Positions 1 to 11,200 of a DNA stretch of 64,000 bases are shown here, piece by piece. Location: the NCBI GenBank assembly GCA_019916065.1, contig CM034234.1, positions 17,189,520 through 17,253,519 of the forward strand, in the 5' to 3' direction. The notes below the pieces were generated by a model. The model was not told the DNA's origin and ran no database searches. It saw only the letters and a program-made list of their open reading frames with translations. Each line of letters begins with the position of its first letter. Position 1 is the stretch's first letter. Source of the DNA: Vitellaria paradoxa (lineage: Eukaryota > Streptophyta > Magnoliopsida > Ericales > Sapotaceae). Position numbers and translations under genes: made by a program.

Positions 1-420
1 AACACAGTACCGGTGTTGTTTTATCGGTACTGTTTTCAAAACAGCACCATGAATTATAAGCGGATAACGAGTTTTAAGGGCAAGAGAAATCCATGGGGCC
101 GATTGACTTTTTGAGCTATCTTCAAAACAGTACCGGTACTGTTTCAAAAAATATGATGATGTTGGCTCATATCGTTGGTTTTTGTTATGTATCGATTGAT
201 GTTTTTTAGGCAATATGAAAACAGTACCGATTCAAAAGAGTACCGGTACTGTTTTATCGGTACTGTCTTCAAAACAGTACCGGTACTGTCTTCAAAACAG
301 TACTGTTTTTAAAATAGCACCATGAATTATAAGCAGATGATAAGTTTTGGGCAAGAGAAATCCATGGAGTTGATTAATATTTTGAGATATCTTCAAAACA
401 GTACCGATACTGTTTCAAAA
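1..420. repeat. Array of palindromic CAGTACCGGTACTG boxes in a two-module repeat
   Basis: Two related modules of about 110 bp (41-150 and 310-420) share a segment beginning near 'GCACCATGAATTATAAGC' and each ends in a palindromic box. The spacing is about 269 bp. Perfect palindromes centred on ACCGGT occur at 125-144 (20 bp), 239-250 (12 bp) and 274-289 (16 bp). Imperfect ones lie near 5-18 and 398-415, with further half sites (CGGTACTG) between. The window starts inside the array, so its full extent is unknown. It could be part of an LTR or satellite; no coding potential was recognised. Confidence 0.7.
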
Positions 421-457
421 TAAAAAAAATAAATATACTTAGGAATGATGATCGATT

Positions 458-704
458 TAGGTTTTTCCCAAATAGTTTTGATTTTGTTTCCAAAAATCGG
501 TTTTGCTTGCTTTGTAAAGAAGATGGAAAGTCGCGGAATTAGGTTTTTCCAAACAATTTTGATTTTGTTTTCAAAAATCAATTTTGCTTACTTTGTAAAG
601 AAGATGAAAAGTCGCGAAATTAAGTTTTTCCCAAACAGTTTTGATTTTGTTTCCAAAAATCGATTTTTCTTGCTTTGTAAAGAAGATGGAAAGTCACGGA
701 AGTT
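458..704 (+). repeat. Three tandem units of an 81-82 bp minisatellite
   Basis: Units start with GTTTTTCC at 461, 543 and 624. Each carries TTTTGATTTTGTTT, then CTTTGTAAAGAAGATG and AAAGTCGCGGAA or a close variant. An 87-residue open frame (445-708) crosses all three units and reads as a repeat of about 27 residues, but this follows from a unit length near a multiple of three. No known protein is recognised. It lies directly after the palindrome array and may belong to the same larger element. Confidence 0.7.
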
Positions 705-1640
705 ATGAGTGAAGTGTACACTATTTTCGGATAAAACTGACAGTTTTGAAATGTGGTGAAAAACGCGTGATGTCCTTTTTTGTCTTTTTGTTGCAAGTGT
801 GACTTATTTACAAACAAGTTTTTTGGGTATGACTTAAATCCTTATAAGTGTATAAATAGTGACCGGCCTCCAAAAACCCCAAGCAAAAACCTTCCCATCC
901 AGGCCCATGTGTCGTGTTCCTGGGCATGGGCAGAAATGTCAATTGGGGGAGACCTGAACTGACCTTAATCTGGGCTGACCCTGCCATTGGGATAGGGTAA
1001 AATTCCAACCTTCTGCTTTTTTAACTGACCCAATGTATTTTTAAATTTAAAATTTTTATAAAATAATAAATTATAAATAGAACTTAAAATAAAAAAATGG
1101 TCTTTACAACTAAAAAATAAATAAATAAATTTTATTAATAGAAAATAATTTCATTAAATTTTATAATTACGATTTTGTTAAATAAATTTTACAATTAAAA
1201 ACGATTTTTCAAAATTAAAATAAAAGAATAAATTTTATTAATAAAAAATTAACTCCATTAAACTTTGTAAATTCAATTTACAAAATTTATCAAATTAAAA
1301 TTAAAGATTTACAGATTTAAAAATAATAAAATAAATAATTAAATACATCTATATAAATTTTATATACAATAAAGACAAACGCTAACATATGCCTTAGGAA
1401 CATTTACTACCTTAATTTTTATTTTAAAACACATTACTCTATGTTGAATCACATTTTTTATGGTTGAAAATTGTTTGAAAATGATGAAAATTGATGTAAA
1501 AATAAATTTCAATAAATATAATTAATTTTTCAATTACCAACCTAAATGTAAATTTTAATGTTGATAATTAATTTTTTCAACTATTAGTAAGAATAAATAA
1601 ATAAATAAAATAGAATTGTACGCCCACTTGCGGGAAACGA
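705..1640. other. AT-rich intergenic DNA and putative promoter of the small membrane protein gene
   Basis: A TATA-like TATAAATAG lies at about 850. From 1020 to 1610 the sequence is almost pure A/T with no coding signal. Base composition changes sharply at about 1620, where a GC-richer leader (1620-1734) begins just before the start codon of the next gene. Confidence 0.4.
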
Positions 1641-1734
1641 AACGCTCGCTTCAATCCGTGAATTGGGCCAGAAACAGACCTGCGATCGTCCACTTAAAAA
1701 ACCCTAAATCTCGATCTGCAATTCTGTTTCATAA

Positions 1735-1893
1735 ATGGCGAAACTAGAACTGATTGAGGAACCCAATCAGCCGAAGAAGAAGGTGAAGAAGAACCACGGT
1801 TCGACCAAGTTTTTCGTATTCGTTGACTACCTCTTCTTACTCATATTTTCCGGTTTCCTTTGCTTCATACTTTTCAAGATTGTCGGCATTTGA
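1735..1893 (+). CDS. Small tail-anchored membrane protein, 52 residues
   Basis: A single open frame runs from ATG at 1735 to TGA at 1893. The protein starts [10 protein letters not shown], has a lysine-rich stretch at residues 14-19 (PKKKVKK region), and then one long hydrophobic segment of about residues 26-50 ending FKIVGI. This is the layout of a single-pass, C-terminally anchored protein with the basic side in the cytosol. The start is supported by a GC-rich leader with 'AAACCCTAAATCTCG' and an A at -3 (ATAAATGGCG). Very short plant membrane proteins of this kind are commonly conserved but uncharacterised; no function is assigned. A possible 3' acceptor (TTTTTGTACAG at about 6467) suggests the transcript could extend downstream, but this is speculative. 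Confidence 0.65.
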   Translation: MAKLELIEEPNQPKKKVKKNHGSTKFFVFVDYLFLLIFSGFLCFILFKIVGI

Positions 1894-2815
1894 TTTTTTT
1901 TTTTGTCGGTTGAGGTGATTTTACATTTTTTCCTTCTCTCTTCTTTGATGATTTCCCTCGTATTTATACCAATTTGCATAATATATATATATATATATTT
2001 CTCTCGCTAATTTCAATCCAGTTCACCTCTATTTGGATGTGTTGATGAAAAGCTATAATGATCGGACTGAAATGAGCTTAAAACTGTAGGAAAGGGACTT
2101 TTTGGTGTCTTTTGATACTGAAATCAAGTCCATTATTTGATGATGGGGTTTCCAGCTGCTCCATTTTCACCTCGGATACAGATGTAATATAACTTCACAA
2201 ATTTTAGATCGATATACTAGACTTTATGGTGAAATGCCACGAGGTAGGTATTTCAGTTACATGTTTTATCAGCGTCGACCTTCTTTTATTGGAACTGGGG
2301 TCAACAATAATGTAAACTGGGAATTGTAAGTCACCAGGATCATTAGATTCCTGCCAAAATGGGAAATGACATTTTTTTTCCCTCCATTTGTACTGTTTTG
2401 CTTACGGAGGAAAGGCTGACTATATCTAATTCTCCCCAGACCCAACAATGCGAATGACTTGTGCACTGGTTTGCCTTTTTTTTTTTTATTAATTTTTTAT
2501 TGTATTGTTTAGTTCAATTAAAAATGAGGGAAAGTCAATTAAGGTTGTTTGACAATGTGAAAAGAAGATGACTTATTAGATGGAAAATTTGTTAGATTGG
2601 AATTGGAAGATGCCAATAATGGCATGAGGAAGGCTAGAAAGATCATGCTTTGAGACCATGAGAAAGCACGTGATTGCTTTGTAATAAAAAATTTTTTGGC
2701 TTTGCAATTGGGATGTACTAGCGGATATCAAGTAGAATGGGACTTTCAGTTTGTGGAATTGACTTGAGCATATTATGAGCTTCATTAAATGCTTATAGAA
2801 ATCAATATTTGGAAA
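1894..2815. other. Probable 3' UTR and intergenic sequence
   Basis: After the stop codon there is a T-tract, an (AT)n microsatellite at about 1979-1998 and unique-looking sequence. No further coding exon could be supported. Confidence 0.4.
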
Positions 2816-2819
2816 TGCC

Positions 2820-3358
2820 CTTGCAAGTAGCTCTGCCGGTTGCAGTAGATAATATTCTGTCCATGGAGGGAAGATTTCCCAGATTTTTCTTATCCTCCAT
2901 TGTGTTGGGAAATGGCCTACTTGTTTGTTTTCATCGTCCCATGATCTTTTGTTGCATAAAAGTTCACATCCATCTTGTTTCATTTATGTAGTTGAATTCT
3001 AATCTAAAGGAACTGTTTTTCCCTTTTGAATTTCTGGCTTAAGCCAGTTAGCTTATGTATTAGAAACCTTATGGGGTGACTCGTCTTCAACATTGGTTAG
3101 ATTCTTAGAAAATGTTAGGAGATCTCTTTATAGCGTATTATACGTAGAAAAAGCCATATTCAATATGGGTTCCAAACCACCAGTTGCAAGCAGCTCTGCC
3201 ATTTGCAGTCGATAAAATTTTCTCTCCATCCATAGAGGGAAGATTTCCCATCTTTTTATTTTCTTCCATTGTGTTGGGAAATGACCTACATGTTTGTTTT
3301 CATCTTCCTATAAACTTTTGTTGCATAAAAGTTCGCATCCATCGTGTTTCATTTATGT
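2820..3358. repeat. Direct duplication of a ~170 bp segment (2820-2990 and 3183-3358)
   Basis: Both copies contain GAGGGAAGATTTCCCA, CCATTGTGTTGGGAAATG, TTTGTTTTCATC and TTTTGTTGCATAAAAGTTC in the same order and orientation, about 370 bp apart. They differ at roughly one base in six. Each is open for about 60 codons in the same forward frame, but neither matches a known protein and the intervening DNA is not similar. Confidence 0.65.
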
Positions 3359-3447
3359 ATTTGTACTAATATAAATCTAGTTAAATTTACCTGGCTCCTA
3401 GTTTTTGTGGGTTGGGTGGGTTACAAACTTTGGGAGATTAATCCCAT

Positions 3448-3462
3448 GAAGGTAGGGTACCT
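3448..3462. repeat. Target-site duplication, RTE copy 1 (left)
   Basis: GAAGGTAGGGTACCT here matches GAAGGTAGGATACCT at 4778-4792 with one mismatch. The two copies abut the tail and the truncated 5' end of the RTE remnant. Confidence 0.75.
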
Positions 3463-4777
3463 TTCAAACCAAACCAAACATTTTCCCACTAGGTGGGGTC
3501 GACTATATGGATTTGACGACGCCAATCAAATCTATTTAGGGTCACGTCTTCCGTTAGATCCAGGTAGGCAAGGTCATGTTTAATAATTTTTTTCCAACTT
3601 CTCTTGTGTCTTCCTCTTCCTTTCTTACTCCTGGCAATCTCCATGCTTTCACACCTTCTAATAGGTGCCTCCGTTGGACGCCTTCTAACATGGTCGAACC
3701 ATCTTAATCGATTTTCTCTTATTTTATCTTCAATCGGTGATATTCCTACTTTGTCCCTAATCTCCTCGTTCCTAATCTTATCTCTCCTTATAATCCCGCA
3801 CATCCATCTTAGTATTCTCATCTCCACAACTGCCATCTTCTGAACATGATTATGATTTATTGCCCAACACTTTGATTTATATAGCAACGCTGGTCTTACC
3901 ACCACCTTATAATACTTTCCTTTCGCCTTGAGGGGGACTTTTCGATCGCATAAGACCCCCAAAGCACTCCTCCATTTGGTCCATCCGGCCTGAATCTTGT
4001 GACTTACATCAATATTAATACTTCCATCTTGTTGCACCATAGATCCAAGGTACTTAAAGTTTTCTTTCTCTACAATCTTTTGTGTGCCTAAACTTATTTC
4101 TATGCTACCAGTTACTCTACTTTGACTAAACTTGCATTCCATATATTCTGTTTTGTATCGACTTAGCCTAAACCTTTTCGTCTCTAACGTTTTCCGCCAC
4201 AATTCTAGCTCATCATTCACTCTTTCTTTGGTCTCATCTACTAAAACAATATCATCTGCAAATAGTATACATCACGACACCTCATCCTGAATATGTTTTG
4301 TAATCTTATCCATAATTAGAGTAAACAAGTACGAACTTAACGTTGAACCTTGGTGCAGACAAAGCGTGATAGGAAACTCTGTAGTCTCTCCACCAGTCGT
4401 CCGTATAGATGTCATGGCTTTATCATACATGTCTTTTATCGCCTCAATATATACGACACACGCTCCTTTCTTTTCCAATACTCTCCATAGAATCTCCCTA
4501 GGAACCCGGTCATAGGCATTCTCTAAATCAATGAACACCATATATAAATCTTTTTTACCTTCTCTATACTGTTCCATTAACCTCCTCAGGAGAAACATAG
4601 CCTCCATGGTTGATCTATCGGGCATGCAACCAAATTGATTCTCTGAAACGTTTGTTGTTCTTCTTAGTCTTCTCTTAATAACTCTCTCCCATAATTTTAT
4701 CGTATGGCTCATCAATTTAATCCCGCAGTAGTGCGCACAGTTCTGAATATCTCCTTTGTTCTTGTATATGGGTATAA
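3463..4777 (-). mobile_element. 5'-truncated RTE-clade non-LTR retrotransposon (reverse transcriptase remnant)
   Basis: On the minus strand the element encodes the distal half of an RTE-type reverse transcriptase. It begins at a PIYKNKGDIQNC motif and continues through LWERVIKRRL, a DLENAYDRVPRE block and the FADD catalytic box (about 4250-4262). The C-terminal region has ENRLRWFDHVRRRPTEAPI. An in-frame TGA (4272-4274) interrupts it four codons before the FADD box, so it is a pseudogene. The 3' tail is a run of GTTTG-type repeats at 3463-3480, typical of RTE elements rather than poly(A). The endonuclease and N-terminal RT are missing. Flanking 15-bp repeats (3448-3462 and 4778-4792) with one mismatch mark the insertion. 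Confidence 0.85.
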
Positions 4778-4792
4778 GAAGGTAGGATACCT
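4778..4792. repeat. Target-site duplication, RTE copy 1 (right)
   Basis: GAAGGTAGGATACCT pairs with 3448-3462. Similarity to reverse transcriptase stops at this point, which agrees with the truncation junction. Confidence 0.75.
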
Positions 4793-7700
4793 CTAATATG
4801 AAAAAATAAAATAAATGTCTCAAATTATTCAGATGTTGATTGTTCAAAAATATTACTTTTAGGAAGCAAGACAGTTATTTGGCCAATCTAGTTGAAAAAA
4901 GGTTCACTGAAGTGCAGTGTTACATGTACTCTTCTATTTTCTCCAATGTGCCTGTGTCCATTGAATATGACAACGATAAGGATATGCGATATGTATTTGA
5001 CACTGATATTCAAACTATATACTTGGATCCTCTAATTTTTAGCATCCCTTAAAGAATATACATTTGATTGTTAAGGAAATTTTCAATCTTTTATGTACAT
5101 AAAATATTAGAATCTCATAATTTCTTTAAATTTAGAGTACATTTCTAAGTAATTATTGTATTTTATGTCAATATATTATACAATATATACTATATTTAGA
5201 TATTCACAACATGTCCACGTATCCTATCCAATTTTTGGATCCATATCTTAATAACCTAAAATTAAAGCTTTGGGAGGTCTGATATTTGGAGACATACTCG
5301 CACTTGACACTCTTACTTGAGTCCATGTAGCATAGCTGAAGTGACTGCTCACGGGTATCAAATAACAGTGACCTCCCTAGAGCGGAATTACTTTTTATCC
5401 TTCATTAGCCCCCAATTGCTAGACTTCTGCAAACAGGAAGATTGGTGGTAGGTGACCTATTTATTTGTTGCATTTATTGTACACCTAAGCATGCATCAAT
5501 TTAGTTTCAAACTTATTAGCTTCTGTACTTCTCTACAGTCAGGATCCCGACACAGTTTTCTGTGCTTGTCTGTTTGATGTTCTTTTCCTTTTTCTCTTTC
5601 TGGACTGTTTCTGTTATCCTTTGGCACTTGTGGAAGAGATAGAGGGTAGTAGGCTCTAAAATCCATTCATTGCTGGCTAAAACAGGATGATAACTGAAAA
5701 CTCTCTCCCTAGATAGCTTAAGGTGGAACATGCTTGTGTTTCATTTGATTACATGATACAAACTCATTTTTCAGCACATCAATTAACAGTATGAAGAGTA
5801 AATGACCTTAGCTCAATCTGCTTTATTTATTATTTGTGGCGTGGCGACTTTAAGGCCCTGTTTGGAATAAGGATTCATTGAGGAAAAGAAAAAAAGGGAC
5901 AGAAAAGGTTGGAAAGCAAATTAAAATAAAAAAATGTACAATTTATTTTATTTATGTTTGGTATGGTTAGGGAAATGTGAAAAACGTGAATAGATATTTG
6001 TCAAAAAAAAAAAAAAAAGAAATTGTTTAATTCAATCATTAAAAAATGAGTACATATGAGTAACTCCCTTCCCCAAGTTAGTCTTGTCCTATAAGTGGAG
6101 AATTGCCTAAGATTGTGATCTTCTGAGGCAATATATACTATTATCTTACTTCATATTATGCTTAGTTTCTGAGTTAGGCATTGTTTACCACTTTTGCGTT
6201 CTCTCATGCACATGGAATCCTTGTTAAGGCTGATAAGGTGAGTAAAAGTTGACTTAACAATTGAGGATTGAATTCTGGGAGGATTGCATGACACGTAGAG
6301 TGCACCTTTTAGACTCACTCTTGTCTAACAAAAAATGAGAGGTCTGAATGTCTCGTATTATTGTACTTCATTGTTTTTGCCTTTCCTTTGATATAATTTT
6401 CTCTTAAGACAGTGTTATCCTTACTAGTTTTCGCCGGGGTGATGCTCTTCTCTGTTTTTGTACAGGGTAAAGTTTGACATGTTTGCATCCTAGACTCAGC
6501 TCCTCCTCGAGGGATTGCTAGAGTGGGCAGCTTTGGTGGATTCAGTTATGTTGTAAGCTTGTAATCTTCTATATGCTTCAGGGAATACTGAATGTTAATC
6601 ATCATTGAAATTTGATTTTATTTAGCACTCAATTGATGTGGAAATTTACTGCAATATGCCATGTTTGTTCTAACATGTGAGTTGGGAATAATATTATCTG
6701 AGTGCTTTTCTGTCAGTGATAAAAAATCCTATATTTTATTTATTTATTTAAATATGATATTGTAACAGTTAACCCCTCTATACTTAGGAGGGTCAAGTTT
6801 CAATTTCTCCCATATGTTAATAGTCATTAAGTAAATGTGACATAAAATTTACGTGTTCATCATATGCAATCATATGCAATTGGCACGTGATATTTTGTCA
6901 ATAAATTTGACAGAACGGTCAAATGTAAATGTAGTGATTAATTGTTACAATTAAAATTATAGGGACCAAATTGAGGTGGGTAAATTACAAAGTGTAATTT
7001 TGCCCATGCAATAAATATCCAAATGTGGGTATTATTGGTATTAATAATTGATATTTAATGTCAAGGACAGACTCTTACCACACTTTGAATTTTAAATTTA
7101 AAAAAATAAAAAATAAAACTGCTTGTTTGTTTTAATCTTTTTATTACCATATATTATTTACTTCTCATTTTTCTTGTCTAAGCAATCAAGCAGAAGGGAA
7201 AGAAAAAAGGGAAAAAAAAGGAAAATTTTATCATCTGTTTTCAATCCATTCAGCTTGCATATATACTACATGTAGCATGGAATTACAGTTTATTCATTCC
7301 ACTAGTAAGTATCACAGAGAGCACTCCCTTTTCAAGGGGTAAGACAAAGTTCTGTCTGGATCTCAAATTTGTTAATGAGAAACAAAATTGGGTAGGAAAC
7401 ATAATTACTTATTTGTATTTATTTTTTAATAACTAAACAAAAGATAATGATTTTATTTTAACAAATGTTCACATTTTTGTGACCTAATCAAATAAAATGA
7501 AAGAATTTTTATTATCTTTTGCTTCCATTTTCTTTTTCTATCACTTTTCTTTTCATTTTCCAAGGAAAGAATTTAGCATCTTTCACTTCCATTTTCTTTT
7601 TTCTATCATCTTTCTTTTCTTTTTTTTTTTCCTTTCCTTTAAGGGAAAATTCCAAAAAATAAAAAATAAAATAAACATTTGATCTAAAAATTCCATATTA

Positions 7701-8230
7701 ATGAGATAAAAATATGAAATTTTAAATACATGAACCTTTCTCTACCCCTGGTGCAACTGAATTTTGCACCGAGTGCAACGGCCTTTTTCATCAAGGAGTA
7801 GGGTCGAAATAAAAACAATGTACTTAAAATTTCAAGTTCTCATCTCATTAAAATGAATTTCTCAATCCCAAAAATTCACTTTTTTATTTTTATTTATTTA
7901 TTTATTTATTATTATTATTATTTTTTTTATTTATTTATTTTTTGTGTGCGTGTGGGGGGTTTTTTCCCCTAGTTCCAAAAGTTCAAAATCGAAACATCAA
8001 AAACAATAGGCTGAGAGTGTTCAGCTGATGAGAGAGCATGCCCAATTTTGTGCAATAAGAAAACATACTACAACCAGGAGGAAAAAAAAAAAAAAAAACC
8101 TCAGTCCAGGCCATTTCCTTTGATTGGATTTGTTAGACTGAGAAATCTAGCATCAAAATAAAAGCTAAAAACCCAGTCAGATTCTCAGAAAATCACAAAA
8201 AAAAAAAAAATAACAATAAAAATAAATTAG
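4793..8230. other. Intergenic DNA with no supported gene
   Basis: The region is AT-rich and low in coding signal. A GGCCCTGTTTGG motif at about 5854, of the kind found at MITE ends, is followed by purine-rich DNA. Purine-rich (7183-7230) and pyrimidine-rich (7497-7640) tracts occur further on. The last 450 bp lie downstream of the minus-strand phosphatase gene and probably include its 3' UTR. Short open frames here are not convincing. Confidence 0.4.
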
Positions 8231-11200
8231 CTATCTTTCCTCCGAAAACCTGGGAAGTTGAACAAGTGAATTGACGCGAGTCACGCCTTCTAAACCCGAC
8301 CAATTCTGATCTTCGCGAGCTGCAGTTTCTTCCCCATTTACGTCGCTGGCAGGCTCCACTGGTATTCTCCTGTAGGGATCGTTTTCTTCCGAGGATCTAA
8401 CAGTGAAATTTCTATGCAAAGAGGGCTCAGAGTTCTGCCCATCGTCGGATTCCATTGCGTTCCCGGAATGATTGCTCTGAAGAGTTGCAGAAGAGAAGCC
8501 AGGTTCATCGTAATCGGATTCTGAGTCCATTTTCCCGTCTAGAAATAAGCAAACCACTGCGCAGTCGTCCATCTTTGACGTTGGGTATTTGGATTTCCAT
8601 TCCTGCGCTGCGGAATCAACGACGATCCTTGCAGCCGATGAACGCGTCGGAGCTGACGATACTATCTCAACCACCTCCTCGTTGCTTAATACATCCCAAA
8701 CCTGAGAAGAACAAGCCCGGGTACCGTAAGAAAATTAAAAGAAAGAAAGTTGATTTAAAATTTTGATACTACTGACATCTCACATTAAGGTGGAAATAAG
8801 CTGAATTTTAATTTATTCTAGCTTGGCTCGACCTATTTATAACGAACCCGACCCCGAAATCGGTTCAAACTTTTACATAAGCTCGAACTCGACTCAATAA
8901 ATAAGAATTTAAGCTTGAATTCAAATTGCAAATAATTCGAATAAATTAAACGATATCGTTTTAATTTAAAATATAATAAATAAATTATTATAAAATATAA
9001 AAAATTATTAAAAATATATGTATATTACTTTATTAAGGTGGCTCACGAGTTTTCAAACCAATCTTTTTTAGGCTTGAACTCAAGTTCGAATCTAAACGAG
9101 TCACAAATCAAACTTGATTTAAATTCATTTTAGTCACGAATCAAGCTCGAACTTAACTTTTTTCGAGCCGAGCTTGAATAGCTCGAGAATAGCTTGATTA
9201 GTTTTCACCCCTAGAAGACATGGATCTTTAAAAACAGTGTAATATAAGAACATTGCGAGGATCATTGCATCAACGCCTCACTAGAATAATGGATCTTTTA
9301 AAAGCAGGGTAATAAGAACATCTCAAGGATCGTTGTATCAGTAACTTACTAAAATAATGCAGGTTAAGCACATGACTGTTGATCGTCTAATTTGTTAAGA
9401 ACCATTTGATTCCAAACATTTCTCTATAGCATTTTCAAATAACAGCTATTCCTTCCAGAACAAACACTTTGACTTCTGCATGGCGATCAACTTTTTTTTT
9501 TTTTTTTTTTCAAATTTGGTTATCACTAGTTACTACGTGGAGTTGAAAATTTTGAACAACAAGACTTGAAACATTCTCCGATAGAAACTCCAAAGGCTGA
9601 AGGGAAGACGCATACAATTGTCCAACCCTTGTTAGGAAATAATTCAATCAAGGGTTGTGCTTGGCTTGACTTACTCTGCTAGTTTGTTGCTATTATTTGG
9701 GACATGAGTTGTTTTTTTCTGTTCTAGAATTGAGGAGATCATGCCTACTAAGGTTTGTTATGATGTGTCATGAGTTGAACTTCAGTCAATTATGGGTTTC
9801 GTTAAAACAGTAGTAATGAGTTTCAACATTCAATTGCTCGTCATCTGTGGAAGGATGGCAGTGATCCACAGTCGAAGATTTTAGATGTATACATATTTAC
9901 GTAATGGTGGCAACTAAGGTTGCTATATAGCATAGAGGCAAAGCATTTGATGATATATTATTCTCGAGTACGACTGGTTGTTCTTGAATATGCAAGAACA
10001 AGAGGTAAAACACTAAAGTTCTAAATAATCTAAGTTGAATTGATAAAATTAAATTAATAAAACTAATTACAAAGGTGACTTATATTTATAATATTAGGCA
10101 GATCCCAATCCAATCCTAAGCACGACAAGTTTCCTAAGAGTTTTCCTAATCAAACTTGTAAAATAAACTAAATACTAATCCCAAAGGGATTACAGTATGA
10201 CATTCTTCCTCAGGTGATGGAAACCATAAAAAAGAAGGGATTTCCTCATTCTGAGAGAGAGAGAGAGAGAGATAGAGAGGAGGAGGGGGGAAGAGATATT
10301 TTCCATAGGAGTTATTGCATTACTGACAGTGTGAACAAATAGTTTGGTGTCCATACAGTCAACAAGTCACAAAATTCTGCATCATAATATGTCCTACTGA
10401 AAAGCACTTTATTTTCTTCTTTTCCTTCCTTCTGTTAGCATAGCTAAACACGAATAATTCTCTAGTGTCACTATTAACTGCACCTAGGTACCAACTGTAG
10501 CATCTGATGCAAGTAAAAAGGTCCATTCAAATCGCAAGGTTCTTCAAAATAGTAATCTCAGTAAAATCTATCAGAGAGCGCATGCACTGAACATTTTTCA
10601 AAAGAAAGTTAGTCACACCCACATGGGGAAAAAAAATTCCGAATGGAAAGGACATGTTTTATGCAAAAAGATATTATTACACTTCTTCTTATATGATCGT
10701 TAACTAAAACAAAAGCATCAAAAGAGGATGCAATCACAGTACAGATCATGTATAGAAGCCAAACAAAACTAAGGCTAAGCTCCACCACAAAGCAGAAATG
10801 TTTTCCAAATTTTCACTATTTCTTCTTTCCATTAGTAACCAGAAAAGATAAAATGATTTCTTTTACATTTTCTTTGCCTTGCCCTCACTAAATCCATGAA
10901 CCAATTAGAGCCCAAGTGTTTCCTTAACATCACAGAAGTGTTAGCAGATTTTCAAAAATAATGTGACTTGTTCATCCACTTTTGTGATTTTATGATTGTA
11001 GTAGTGTCCAAGAGGTGTCATTGTCAATGTCCAACATGAACACAGTTCTTCTAGGCAATTGTTGATGCCACTCAGGTGCCACGAATGGTAATTCTCACTT
11101 TCATTAGGTTCTGTTGATCATCTCACATAATTTCAGCTACTTAATCTTAGTTTACAGATATGTTCACACAAATACTCGTAAGAACCAATAATGCCTCATT

